64,000 nucleotides of DNA from JANQPX01 sp050633905 (GTDB lineage: Bacteria; Pseudomonadota; Alphaproteobacteria; Geminicoccales; Geminicoccaceae), in contig JBOEHJ010000008.1 in NCBI GenBank assembly GCA_050633905.1, positions 28,314-92,313 of the forward strand, written 5' to 3'. The position numbers and the translations under genes were made by a program. Of the stretch, positions 42,659 to 51,839 are shown in pieces. Below the pieces are notes generated by a model. That model saw only the letters and a list, made by a program, of their open reading frames with translations. It searched no databases and had not been told where the DNA came from. Every line of letters begins with the position of its first letter. Position 1 is the first letter of the stretch.

Positions 42659-45022
42659 ATGCTCCGAGTTTTTAATGATCTAAGAATCGCGACAAAAATT
42701 TACTTTGTCGCCGGTATCTTTTTAGGTGCATTGGCAACGATTTCACTAGTTGCCATTGTATTGTTGACACGCCTCGAGGCGGAGATCATGGAAGTAGCGG
42801 AGGAAGATATTCCGCTGATCGAGGCGCTGACCGAAGTCAATATCGCTGCGTTGGAGCAAGCGGTTCTCGTTGAGAGAATCCTCCCTGATTTGCTATCGGA
42901 CGATGACCGTGCCGCGATCGAAAGGGCGTTCAAGAAGCGTGAGGTTCATGTCGATGAGGCCATGTTGCAGGCGCGAGAGATTGCCAAGGAAGGTGTTGAG
43001 CGCGCCATCAATGCCGAATCGAAAGCGGAGTTCGAGAAGCTCTCAAAGTCGATTGAAATCCTCGGTGAAACGTATTCGACTTACAAAGACCAAGCCGAGC
43101 AGCTCATCGTCGATATCCGTCAAGGTAAGCCGCTGGACAAGCAGGAGGTTGTTAGCCTCGAGACGCTTCAGCACGAATTAGATGATGGGTTCATTGAAGC
43201 TCTAAGAGAAATCGAAAGGTTCACTGCTCGATCTGCTCTTCACGCCGAGCAGGCCGGTGCCTTGACCCTGAAACTGGTTCTTGCTTCATCGTTGATCGGT
43301 ACTGTTCTTGGGCTGGTCGGCATCTGGCTCCTTGTTCGAGGGCTCGCCAAACCCGTGATGCAGGTCAGGGAGACGATTGTCGATCTGGCGAACGGACTTG
43401 AAACCGACATTCCTTGTCTTGGGCAGCAGGATGAAATTGGCGATCTCGCCCGATCCCTTGATGTCGTCTACCAAAAGGGGTTGGAATCCGCCCGCCTTCG
43501 CGCAGCCCTTGATGGTGCAAGCACCATGGTCATGGTGACCAATCGTCGTAACGAGATCATCTACGTAAACCCTGCGCTGCAGAACCATCTCGCCTCATTC
43601 GAGGCCGACATTCGAAAAGAGCTGCCGCAGTTTACGTCACAGAATATTGTTGGCGGAAGTATCGATGCATTTCATAAGAACCCATCTCATCAGCGGAGTC
43701 TTCTCGACGGCCTTGTGGCAGCCCGTTCCTTCACCTTCACTTTGGGAGGGCGACATATCGAATTGTCCGTTAGCCCTGTTTTAGGGCAGGGCAATAATGT
43801 GCTGGGTGCTGTCGCCGAATGGCGGGACGCTACTCAGGACGAAATGATGCGGACGGAAATGGACGAGGTCATTTCTGCGGCGAGTTCTGGTGATTTTTCG
43901 AGGAAGATGGATGTTTCTCTGATCGAAGGCAGTTATCGCGATTTGGCCGACGGAATGAACAGACTGGTCACGGTTGTTGATCATGCGACGACCGATATTG
44001 GGAGAATGCTCGAAGCGACGGCTAAAGGAGAGTTGGATCAGCGTATTGACACTGACTATCAAGGCAGGTTCGGTGAGTTGAAGGACAACGCCAATCGAAC
44101 GTCGGCGCAACTTACCGAGATTGTCGAGCAGGTTCAGACAGTCATGAGTGAGGTCAGCGCGGCAGCTGGTGAGATCGCAAGTGGCACAAGTGATCTCTCC
44201 GACCGTACGGAACAGGCATCTGCGAATATCGAGGAAACAGCCGCCTCGACAGAGCAGATGTCCGCAACGGTCAAGCAAAATGCTGAGAACGCGAAGAACG
44301 CCAATCAGCTTGCCGATAGTGCCAATCAAGTTGCCAGTCAGGGTGGTGAGGTCGTTGAAAGGGCAGTTGTTGCCATGAGCGGTATCGAGCAATCTGCCCA
44401 AAAGATTACGGACATCATCAGCGTGATCGACGAGATTGCTTTTCAGACCAATCTTTTGGCGTTGAACGCTAGTGTCGAAGCGGCCCGTGCCGGCGAAGCG
44501 GGTAAAGGATTTGCCGTGGTGGCTCAGGAAGTTCGTCAATTGGCCCAGCGTTCTGCACAGGCGGCAACCGATATCAAGATCTTGATTCAAGACAGTAATG
44601 GTCAGGTGAAGGACGGTGTCGAGTTGGTCAATCAAGCGGGTGGCGCCCTGGGGCAGATCGTCGGCTCCATCGCCGAAGTTGCCTCAATCGTTCGGGAGAT
44701 ATCGAGTGCTTCGCAAGAGCAAGCCTCGGGCATCCACGAGATCAATAGCTCCATTTCCAGCATGGATGAGATGACCCAGCAGAATTCAGCCATGGTGGAA
44801 GAGAGCACCGCAGCTGCGCGTGCGCTAAGCAATCAGGCGGAAAAACTCTCGGAACTCATGGCGTTCTTTAAGCTTGGCGCGTCTGCAACAGCCCAAGAAC
44901 AACCGTCGTCACGAAGTAAGCCATTGCCAAGGGCAGGGGCGGTGCAGGCTCCCCTGAAATCAGAGGCGAGTCATGCAGCTATGGCACTCACAGCAGACGA
45001 CAGTAGTTGGGCGGAGTTTTAG
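42659..45022 (+). CDS. Methyl-accepting chemotaxis protein with PAS and C-terminal tether
   Basis: 787 residues. Membrane helix 1 (about 14-37) and helix 2 (about 203-226) enclose an acidic all-helical periplasmic domain of about 165 residues. Then follow a HAMP domain, a PAS-like domain (about 285-395; MVTNRRNEIIYVNPALQ), a second HAMP-like part and the signalling domain with the hairpin tip DEIAFQTNLLALNASVEAARAGEAGKGFAVVAQEVR. The last five residues, SWAEF, resemble the NWETF tether that recruits CheR/CheB, after a flexible Pro/Ser linker. Position after dddL raises the idea of DMSP taxis, but no direct evidence links them. Confidence 0.93.
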   Translation: MLRVFNDLRIATKIYFVAGIFLGALATISLVAIVLLTRLEAEIMEVAEEDIPLIEALTEVNIAALEQAVLVERILPDLLSDDDRAAIERAFKKREVHVDEAMLQAREIAKEGVERAINAESKAEFEKLSKSIEILGETYSTYKDQAEQLIVDIRQGKPLDKQEVVSLETLQHELDDGFIEALREIERFTARSALHAEQAGALTLKLVLASSLIGTVLGLVGIWLLVRGLAKPVMQVRETIVDLANGLETDIPCLGQQDEIGDLARSLDVVYQKGLESARLRAALDGASTMVMVTNRRNEIIYVNPALQNHLASFEADIRKELPQFTSQNIVGGSIDAFHKNPSHQRSLLDGLVAARSFTFTLGGRHIELSVSPVLGQGNNVLGAVAEWRDATQDEMMRTEMDEVISAASSGDFSRKMDVSLIEGSYRDLADGMNRLVTVVDHATTDIGRMLEATAKGELDQRIDTDYQGRFGELKDNANRTSAQLTEIVEQVQTVMSEVSAAAGEIASGTSDLSDRTEQASANIEETAASTEQMSATVKQNAENAKNANQLADSANQVASQGGEVVERAVVAMSGIEQSAQKITDIISVIDEIAFQTNLLALNASVEAARAGEAGKGFAVVAQEVRQLAQRSAQAATDIKILIQDSNGQVKDGVELVNQAGGALGQIVGSIAEVASIVREISSASQEQASGIHEINSSISSMDEMTQQNSAMVEESTAAARALSNQAEKLSELMAFFKLGASATAQEQPSSRSKPLPRAGAVQAPLKSEASHAAMALTADDSSWAEF

Positions 45023-45226
45023 TCGCTGCCGAACGCCAAAAGGCCCTATATCGTCGGCAGGGTGAACGTTGGGCACGAAAGAAGGCGGTTTGACTTGGCC
45101 CGATAATACTTCAGCCTAATTGGGGGAAGGATGAGGTGGGTAATTTGGGATACGTTCATCATCAAACGACCCTGCTTTCCAGAGGGTGTGTCGGCAGTCG
45201 ACCTTAGTGGCGAAGGGCAGGTAGTC

Positions 45227-46408
45227 TTAGCCTGCGCTAAATAAAGGTAGGGCTGCCCCTTTTGTTGTGGTTGGCTTCGAGGCACTTGCATTGGCATAGC
45301 TTAGTGCATCGAAACGCTCGACCAAAGGGGTGGTGATGTCGTCGATCACTTGGCGTTCGGCGTCGGTGAAGTCGGGTTGGTAATAGGTTGGATGTTGGAC
45401 TCGGCTTGCCAGATTGTCGAGCAAGGCCTCGCTGAGGCCGAGTTGGCAGTGATTGAAGAGCGTTTTGATCGTCTCGGCCGGTTGGTCGCAAAGACGTTCG
45501 TAGCGGACGATCAGCGTTGCATCGCGTAGCGTCTCATTGGCACTGAGCTGGTCGGCGATCTTGCCATGCAAGTAGGCCCAGTAGCGGGCCTGGCCTTCGA
45601 TTTCCTTCCCCTGGCGCCAAAGCTCTTGTATCGCCTCGATGGCGCTGCCATCGCCATTGGCGTTGATGGCGCGGCGGTCCGGGCCAAATTCGAAATGGCC
45701 GACCCGGCGCATATGGGCCTGGGCTTTGGGGTTACCTTCGAGCTGCTTGCAGAACAGACGATGCTGCTTGATGAGGGATGCGATATGCCAGGCAGGCGCT
45801 CTGAGCGGGAGGACGAAGCGGGCGTCGGGGAAGATTTTTTGCAGATAGGCGAGGCGGGTCAGGTTGTAATTGCCCTTAGAGAGGTAGCGTTTGCCGTGGC
45901 GCACTGCGAGCAGCTTTTGGATGTGATCCCGATAAAATTGTTCGAAGGCGGGGTTAGAAGTCTTTGCATCAAGCAATGCGCTGGTTTTCGGGTCGTGGAG
46001 GTTTGAAAAAAACGCCGTCCAGATCGTCTCTTCGAAGGCTTCCGGGCTATTCTCGGTGATCTTGATGCCGTCTTTGTGGGCGCGTTCCGCTGGCGTCGCC
46101 TCCTTTTTCGGCATGAAACTTAAAAATTTATTCCACCAGTAGGGCGTGAAAACCGGCGGGAAGTCTTTGTAGCGATGGGTGGCCGTATCCTCGTGCTCGG
46201 CAAGCGCTTCTAACAAAAAAGTACTGCCCGAGCGGGCAAGGCCGGCGACATAGATCGGGGTTTTGATGGGTGCCTTAGCAAGCTCGTCTTTCAAGATCTT
46301 GGTTTCGAGATTGCCGGCCTTGATCCAGAAATTCGAATGGCGCTCAATATGGCCACCCAGCCGGTCGACCCACCAATCGACTTCGAACTCTTTTTGTGGG
46401 GATCCCAT
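45227..46408 (-). CDS. PAPS-dependent sulfotransferase-family protein
   Basis: 393 residues. The 5'-phosphosulfate loop is PIYVAGLARSGSTFLLEAL (about 52-70) and the 3'-phosphate site is in FVLPLRAPAWHIASLIKQH (Arg and Ser). WNKFLSFMP and YERLCDQPAETIKTLF are typical of bacterial sulfotransferases of the Sulfotransfer family. It would move sulfate from PAPS to a hydroxyl or amine of an unknown acceptor in the cytoplasm. It is the last gene of a leftward four-gene cassette and begins three bases after the upstream gene's stop. Confidence 0.9.
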   Translation of the reverse strand: MGSPQKEFEVDWWVDRLGGHIERHSNFWIKAGNLETKILKDELAKAPIKTPIYVAGLARSGSTFLLEALAEHEDTATHRYKDFPPVFTPYWWNKFLSFMPKKEATPAERAHKDGIKITENSPEAFEETIWTAFFSNLHDPKTSALLDAKTSNPAFEQFYRDHIQKLLAVRHGKRYLSKGNYNLTRLAYLQKIFPDARFVLPLRAPAWHIASLIKQHRLFCKQLEGNPKAQAHMRRVGHFEFGPDRRAINANGDGSAIEAIQELWRQGKEIEGQARYWAYLHGKIADQLSANETLRDATLIVRYERLCDQPAETIKTLFNHCQLGLSEALLDNLASRVQHPTYYQPDFTDAERQVIDDITTPLVERFDALSYANASASKPTTTKGAALPLFSAG

Positions 46409-46411
46409 AAC

Positions 46412-47149
46412 TTATTCGATCCGAAGGGCCATCTTGATGGCAAGAGAACCGAGCACCAGGATCGTGAAAAAGAGCACGTACCAGGGACGAAGCCAGGTAG
46501 GGCCGACGCTCAAATACTCTTTTTCGGGTAAGTCGATGGCGATTACCTCGATTGCCCCCTCGCTCGGGAGATAGCCGAGCGGATTACCGAACAAGCGGTT
46601 CCACCACTGCCTTTTGTGGATCGTCGGTACTGGTGCTGAAAGGGCAATATCGCTGATCAAAGCACCGCTGCCATCGGTAATCACTAGCCTTGGATAATTG
46701 GTGGACGATGCCCCTGGCGTTTCTTTGACTTCAGCAGAGACCGGCGTATCGGGTGTTGCCTGCACGTTGATCGCGCTTTGGCCATCCGGCAGGGCATAGC
46801 CATAGGCGGTGCTGAGCCATACGATCAGGGCCAGGACTGGGATGGAGGCCAAAAGCGCCGGCAGCGTGGTCAGGCCGAGCTGGCGAAAGGACAGTCCGAG
46901 CATCGAGCGCATCATCGGCCAGGCTTCTTCAAACGCGCCGTCATGGGCGTTCAGGTCCTGGCGCGCTTTCAACGCCCGGACCTTGATGTCCGCGATTTTT
47001 CCCTGGGACGAAAAGGCCCAATAGAGCCCCATGGACAGAACGGCCGCCACCAAGCCCCAGACAACAAGGCGAAGGCTGGGTGAGGCAACGGCGCTCATCA
47101 TCTGGTCCAGCCAGGTAAAAACCGGTGCGGGAAGGTCGAACACGCCCAT
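46412..47149 (-). CDS. EMC3/TMCO1-like (Oxa1-superfamily) membrane protein
   Basis: 245 residues. Membrane helix 1 (LRLVVWGLVAAVLSMGLYWAF), a charged coiled coil (GKIADIKVRALKARQDLNA), helix 2 (LPALLASIPVLALIVWLSTAYG), a beta-rich periplasmic part of about 100 residues, and helix 3 (WYVLFFTILVLGSLAIKMALR). The order helix, coiled coil, helix, loop, WY-containing helix followed by basic residues is that of the DUF106/EMC3/TMCO1 branch of the YidC/Oxa1 insertase superfamily. This is a structural resemblance, not a certain match. It lies between a small membrane protein and a sulfotransferase with gaps of nine and three bases, so it is part of one transcript. Confidence 0.7.
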   Translation of the reverse strand: MGVFDLPAPVFTWLDQMMSAVASPSLRLVVWGLVAAVLSMGLYWAFSSQGKIADIKVRALKARQDLNAHDGAFEEAWPMMRSMLGLSFRQLGLTTLPALLASIPVLALIVWLSTAYGYALPDGQSAINVQATPDTPVSAEVKETPGASSTNYPRLVITDGSGALISDIALSAPVPTIHKRQWWNRLFGNPLGYLPSEGAIEVIAIDLPEKEYLSVGPTWLRPWYVLFFTILVLGSLAIKMALRIE

Positions 47150-47158
47150 GTTCAGGAC

Positions 47159-47401
47159 TTAGCCAGCTGGCTTGTCTTGGGCGTCGGCCTCGGTGCTGGC
47201 ATTGTTGGCGCTGCTCTTTTTCAACATGCGGCGGATCGGCCAGAGCAGGAGAAAGCTAAGGGCCGCCAACACGGCGATCACAAGGCCCCAAAACGCGCCG
47301 AGCATGCTGAGACCGGCACCCGGTCCGATATAGGCAAAGGCGTCCTGACCGAGGCCGAGGGCGAAGATCAGGGCGAAGGCAAATACGGAAAAGTTCTTCA
47401 T
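47159..47401 (-). CDS. Small GPGAG-motif membrane protein
   Basis: 80 residues from ATG 47401; a TTG at 47425 is possible. A signal peptide (MKNFSVFAFALIFALGLGQDAFA) is followed at once by AYIGPGAGLSMLGAFWGLV, one membrane helix (VIAVLAALSFLLLWPIRRML) and a charged tail. Small proteins with this Y-I/V-GPGAG start are seen next to sulfotransferase or phosphatase-like genes in other bacteria, as far as I recall; their function is unknown. Nine bases separate it from the EMC3-like gene. Confidence 0.8.
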   Translation of the reverse strand: MKNFSVFAFALIFALGLGQDAFAYIGPGAGLSMLGAFWGLVIAVLAALSFLLLWPIRRMLKKSSANNASTEADAQDKPAG

Positions 47402-47467
47402 AACGCTTCCTTTCGTTGAAGCCATGGCGTCGATCGATCTCTGTGATCTCGCCTTGTGACAAAAGAA

Positions 47468-48796
47468 TCAGTTTGGTGTGGCAAAGGATTGCAGGAACTC
47501 AGGATCGAGGCTGCCGGGGTCGATCCGCTCACCCGATGAGACGATCGGGATATACTCATCATTCTCGCCGCCGCGCACAGGATTGACGAATTCCCAGACG
47601 ATCTCATTGTCAGGGGTCACTTCAAAAAGCCGCCCGCCATCGCTTTCGGTAATCAAGGTATTGCCGTTCGGCAGGCGGGACTGGATTGAGCGCAGCACGC
47701 TTTCAAACGGATGATCTTCGGTGCCTGAGTACTTCCAGACGATGCCGTCGGTCTTGGGATCGAATTCGATCACGCGGGCCGTACCATGCTCGCCGAATTC
47801 GCCGCGATTGTCGAACAGGAGGATGTTGCCGTCCTCGGTGATATCGGGATCATGCTGACCGGCCCAAGAGCCTTGGGTGGCCCAATTGAAGACTTCGTTC
47901 TCCATGTCGACGACGGCGATTGCGCCGGTGGTGAGTTCGCGCATGGAAATCAGGACGTCGCCTTGCTTGCCGAAGGGAAAGACGGCGGCATCGGCTTCTT
48001 CGATCACATCGATCGCATTGGTGTGCAGATAATCGCCGCTCTGTTCTGAATACCAGGGGATGCGGGTCAGCATGCGGCCATAGGTACTGTCCACCAGGGC
48101 ACGGGTGACATCCACCTTTTGGATTTCCTCGCCTTCGGGCGAGAGCACGACGATGAAATCGTCGACGCGCGGCGGCTTCAGCTGGGTCCATTCCTCGATG
48201 GGTTCATGGCTGATCTCGTGGGTCAGCGTATAGATCTTGCCGTCCGAGCCGACGTCAAAGTCGTGATGCACCTGTCCCAAATAACTCCAGACCAGCTCAC
48301 TGTCCTTGGTCATGCGCGCCATGCCATAGCCCCAGGGCGTATCACCTGATGCGATGTAGAGCGCCAGCAGATCGCCGTTCGGGTAAAGAAAAACGCGGCG
48401 GTAGTAGATGTACTCGTCGCCGAGCGGGTTTTTCACTGGCGAGGTCTCGTTCCAGATGGCGCTGAAGGGGAGGTCCCATTGGTGCACCACATCGCCGTTC
48501 ATCGAGATCAGGAAGGCGCGCTGATCGTGACCTGAGGTGTAGAGGGTGAGCCCATCCTCCGCTTTTGCAGGATCAAAGATCGTGACGCCGCGCTCATCGG
48601 TGCGCGCTTTTTGATGAAAGCGCGAAAAATAGGGATGGCGATAATTTGTCTGCTGATCGACCAGGGCCTGGCCTGCCTTATAGGCATTGCTCAGGAAGGC
48701 GGCAGGACCGGCCTCGGCAAACATCACATAGCTGCCTGCGAGAAACGCCAAAAAGGCGACCGCGATGGTCGGGAGTGCAAAATTCAAAATTTTCAT
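47468..48796 (-). CDS. Membrane-anchored arylsulfotransferase-family protein
   Basis: 442 residues from ATG 48796. An N-terminal helix (LPTIAVAFLAFLAGSYVMFA) works as signal anchor. The rest is a beta-propeller of the Arylsulfotran_2/ASST-like family: HQWDLPFSAIWN, GQVHHDFDVGSDGKIYTLTHE, DYLHTNAIDVI, GQHDPDITEDGNILLFDN and RLPNGNTLITESDGGRLFEV. The repeated His residues in HHDFDV and LHTNAID correspond to the active-site His region of ASST, which transfers sulfate between phenols without PAPS in the periplasm. The true acceptor is unknown. First gene of the leftward cassette. Confidence 0.85.
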   Translation of the reverse strand: MKILNFALPTIAVAFLAFLAGSYVMFAEAGPAAFLSNAYKAGQALVDQQTNYRHPYFSRFHQKARTDERGVTIFDPAKAEDGLTLYTSGHDQRAFLISMNGDVVHQWDLPFSAIWNETSPVKNPLGDEYIYYRRVFLYPNGDLLALYIASGDTPWGYGMARMTKDSELVWSYLGQVHHDFDVGSDGKIYTLTHEISHEPIEEWTQLKPPRVDDFIVVLSPEGEEIQKVDVTRALVDSTYGRMLTRIPWYSEQSGDYLHTNAIDVIEEADAAVFPFGKQGDVLISMRELTTGAIAVVDMENEVFNWATQGSWAGQHDPDITEDGNILLFDNRGEFGEHGTARVIEFDPKTDGIVWKYSGTEDHPFESVLRSIQSRLPNGNTLITESDGGRLFEVTPDNEIVWEFVNPVRGGENDEYIPIVSSGERIDPGSLDPEFLQSFATPN

Positions 48797-49358
48797 GTCT
48801 TCGCTTACTGTCAGCCGGTCGCTCAATGCGTTTCGTTGGATCGCCCGCGAAAGCAGCTCGGGTCTCGTTGTTGATCGTTGTTTTAGGTGGAAAACATTCG
48901 CAAGAGTGCAATGCCTTCAGCCCTTACAACGGGGTTAACGGCCAAAGAGAATGGTTTGTTCCAAAGGCTGTGACTTATTTGCACCGATAGCGTTTTTTCT
49001 CGTCCGCAGAGGCGGGGCGATGCAACCACGTCATTGGGTTACCGGTGTTGTCGTCAACATCAGTGGTGTGTGGCCAGAATAGGCAAGGTTGAAAAGCGCG
49101 CCCATATCAATTGATCTAGGGAATAACCGCTTTTTCGATCATCGCTCTCGCCAGCAGCGTTTTTCAATTTACACCCGGCGTTTCTTCTTAACCTAATATC
49201 AACCTCGCCTTGATAGACGTTTTGGTGGTCCATACGATCCTGGGAGTCTGCCCGCCCGGCAAAAAAGGTAGGTAAGGTCTCGGATTACTAGGATTGCATG
49301 GACCAGAATGCCATGATGACAAGCCTTCTCCAACAAAGCGTTAGCGGTGATCATTCAA
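48797..49358. other. Intergenic region upstream of the sulfotransferase cassette
   Basis: About 560 bases between the cassette and the convergent end of xth. No gene, tRNA or repeat recognised. AT-rich parts at 48890-48990 and 49130-49200 could hold the cassette promoter. Confidence 0.45.
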
Positions 49359-50129
49359 TTAAGCGGCGAGGGCGCACCAGACGGGTGTGTGGTCTGAGGG
49401 GGATTTCTCTCGCCTTGGCTGGTCGTCGATCTCCACCGTTTCGAGCCGATCGAGGGCTTCGGGCGAAAGAAGGAGGTGATCGATGCGTAGGCCGTTGCCG
49501 AGCTGAAAGCCGCGCGCCTGGTAATGCCACCAGCTGAACGTTATTTTGTCTGGTGCCACTGCGCGGTAAGCGTCATAGAGGCCGATATGGATGAGAGTCC
49601 GCCATTTCTCGCGCTCTAACGGATGGTAGCAGATGGTGCCCTCAAGCTCCTTGGCATCATAGACGTCGTTCGGGGTCGGGGCGACATTGTAATCACCACC
49701 GATGACCAGCGGGCGGTAGTCTTTCATCAATTGCTCGGCATGCGCGCGCAGGCGATCGAAAAACGCCAGTTTGAACATGAAGCGGTCGCTGTCGACTTCT
49801 GTGCCGTTGGGCACATAGACAGAGGCGACCCGAACGCCGTTCACGGTCGCCTCGATATAGCGCGCTTCATTGTCGGCCACATCGCCCGGCAGGCGGGTGA
49901 TCACATCTTCGGGTGGGCTCTTGGAAAGGATCGCAACGCCGTTCAGTGATGGCTCGCCGATCAGCGCGATATGATAGCCACGCTCCTCGAACGATTCGCT
50001 TGGGAATTTTTCCGGCAGGCATTTGGTCTCCTGCAACAGCAGAACGTCGGGCTTGGCCTTATCCAGCCAGTCGGTCACGATCGGTAGCCGCGCCCGAATC
50101 GAGTTCACATTCCAGGTCGCAATTTTCAT
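49359..50129 (-). CDS. xth: Exodeoxyribonuclease III
   Basis: 256 residues from ATG 50129 (MKIATWNVNSIRARLP). The endonuclease/exonuclease/phosphatase fold is complete: QETKCLPEKFP (Glu), YVPNGTEVDSDRF (Tyr), GGDYNVAPTPNDVYD (Asp-x-Asn), FSWWHYQARGFQLGNGLRIDHLLLS and the final SDHTPVW (catalytic Asp-His). It repairs abasic sites and trims 3' ends in DNA. It lies just downstream of erpA on the same strand. Confidence 0.97.
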   Translation of the reverse strand: MKIATWNVNSIRARLPIVTDWLDKAKPDVLLLQETKCLPEKFPSESFEERGYHIALIGEPSLNGVAILSKSPPEDVITRLPGDVADNEARYIEATVNGVRVASVYVPNGTEVDSDRFMFKLAFFDRLRAHAEQLMKDYRPLVIGGDYNVAPTPNDVYDAKELEGTICYHPLEREKWRTLIHIGLYDAYRAVAPDKITFSWWHYQARGFQLGNGLRIDHLLLSPEALDRLETVEIDDQPRREKSPSDHTPVWCALAA

Positions 50130-50190
50130 TATTTTTCCACAAAAGCCCCGAAAGCCTGGCACTGCCATATAACCACTGATGCGCGTCGCA

Positions 50191-50541
50191 TCAGATGGCG
50201 AAGGAATTGCCACAGCCGCAGGAGGAGGCTGCATTGGGGTTGTTGACCCTGAAATAGGAGCCGGTCAAGTCCTCGATATAGTCGACCTCGCAACCCATCA
50301 TATACATGAGCGACATGCCATCGATCACTACGGTCGCGCCTTCGCGTTCTACCGCGATATCGCCATCCTGATCAGTGGCATCGAGGTCGAAACCGTATTG
50401 AAAGCCGGAACAGCCGCCGCCTGATACCGAAATCCTGAGTTTCTGATCGGTACTAGCTTCTGACGCTATAATTTCGCTAATGCGTTTTGCCGCCCTTTCC
50501 GTTACGTTGAAGGGACCGGCGTTTGCCTGATTGTTTGACAT
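50191..50541 (-). CDS. erpA: Iron-sulfur cluster insertion protein ErpA
   Basis: 116 residues from ATG 50541 (the ATG just before it is also possible). It is an A-type carrier with the three cluster Cys: SGGGCSGFQYGF near residue 45 and ASSCGCGNSF at the C-terminus. ErpA delivers FeS clusters to apoproteins. About 60 bases separate it from xth, so they may be co-transcribed. It is divergent from dgt with about 100 bases between starts. Confidence 0.95.
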   Translation of the reverse strand: MSNNQANAGPFNVTERAAKRISEIIASEASTDQKLRISVSGGGCSGFQYGFDLDATDQDGDIAVEREGATVVIDGMSLMYMMGCEVDYIEDLTGSYFRVNNPNAASSCGCGNSFAI

Positions 50542-50639
50542 CATTCCTGCCTTTACCTTCGCCCCGCAAAACCGATAAGTTCCGCTCGAACGCGTTTTGC
50601 GGCCTCCGACGTCCTTGCCACCAGAATGTAAGCGCCAAC

Positions 50640-51839
50640 ATGGCCTTGTCAAACCAAAGAACCGAGATTGCCCAACTGGAAACGCCTGCTCTTCTGGCCT
50701 GTGCTTGCCGTCCCAAGGCAAGCCGCGGTCGCCGGGTCGCCGAGGATGAAGGGGCGCTTCGATCAGCATTTCAGCGGGATCGCGATCGGATTTTGCACAG
50801 TGCTGCCTTTCGCAGGCTGCAATATAAGACCCAAGTTTTCGTCAATCATGAGGGCGATCATTTCCGAACGAGGCTGACCCATTCCCTCGAGGTCGCGCAG
50901 ATCGGCCGCACGGCGGCGCGGTATCTGGGCCTGAATGAAGATCTCGCCGAGACGGTGGCGCTCGCGCACGATCTCGGTCACAGCCCCTTTGGTCATGCCG
51001 GCGAACGGGCGCTGAATGACGCGCTCAAGGATTATGGCGGCTTTGATCATAATGCCCAGGCGCTCAGGGTCGTGACGGTTCTGGAAAGTCGTTATGCGAG
51101 CTTCGATGGGCTGAACCTCACCTGGGATACCCTGGAGGGGGTGGTCAAGCACAACGGCCCGCTGGTCGACCGGGTTGAACCCTATATCGCCCAATATTCG
51201 TCCGAACACGACCTGGAACTCGCTACCCAGCCGAGTGCCGAAGCGCAGATCGCGGCCCTAGCCGACGATATCGCTTATACCAATCATGATCTGGACGATG
51301 GGCTGCGCGCTGGTTTGTTCACGCCATTTGATCTTCGGGATCTCCCGCTCATCGGAGAGATTTTTCATGATGTCGACCAGCGTTATCCCGGTATCGATCT
51401 GTCCCGGCTTATTCATGAGTCGGTGCGCCGTTTGATCCATCTGATGGTGTCCGATCTAATCAGCGAGACCGAGCGGCGTCTTGCAACCGCCAAACCGCAA
51501 TCGGTCGACGATATCCGAGGTCTCGATCATCCCGTGGTCGCGTTCTCGGAGGCTGTCGCCGAGCCGCTTCAAGTGATCAGGCGCTTCTTGCGCGCCAATA
51601 TGTATAACCACTACAAAGTGATGCGCATGACGCGAAAGGCGCGCTTTGTGGTGACCGAGCTGTTCGAGGAGTTGTTCGACAATCCTGATTGTTTATCGCC
51701 GGAATGGCAGTCCTTGGCCACGACGGGTGGCGAATTCGGTCGGGCCGAAGTGATCAGGGACTATATCGCTGGCATGACCGATCGCTATGCGCTCGACGAG
51801 CATGACCGTTTGTTCAAATTTACGAAACGTGACACATGA
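50640..51839 (+). CDS. dgt: Deoxyguanosinetriphosphate triphosphohydrolase-like protein
   Basis: 399 residues from ATG 50640. HD-domain metal site: RTRLTHSLEVAQIGR (His), LAHDLGHSPFGHAGE (HD pair and second His), and a later Asp in DDIAYTNHDLDDGLRAG. SAAFRRLQYKTQVF is typical of the Dgt family. It hydrolyses dNTPs to deoxynucleosides and triphosphate. The stop overlaps the argS start as ATGA (51836-51839), so the two are translationally coupled. Confidence 0.95.
   Translation: MALSNQRTEIAQLETPALLACACRPKASRGRRVAEDEGALRSAFQRDRDRILHSAAFRRLQYKTQVFVNHEGDHFRTRLTHSLEVAQIGRTAARYLGLNEDLAETVALAHDLGHSPFGHAGERALNDALKDYGGFDHNAQALRVVTVLESRYASFDGLNLTWDTLEGVVKHNGPLVDRVEPYIAQYSSEHDLELATQPSAEAQIAALADDIAYTNHDLDDGLRAGLFTPFDLRDLPLIGEIFHDVDQRYPGIDLSRLIHESVRRLIHLMVSDLISETERRLATAKPQSVDDIRGLDHPVVAFSEAVAEPLQVIRRFLRANMYNHYKVMRMTRKARFVVTELFEELFDNPDCLSPEWQSLATTGGEFGRAEVIRDYIAGMTDRYALDEHDRLFKFTKRDT

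Noticed and set aside
43781..44635. A 284-codon minus-strand frame inside the chemoreceptor gene
   Set aside because: Antisense to the conserved signalling domain; Cys- and Arg-rich composition without any motif.
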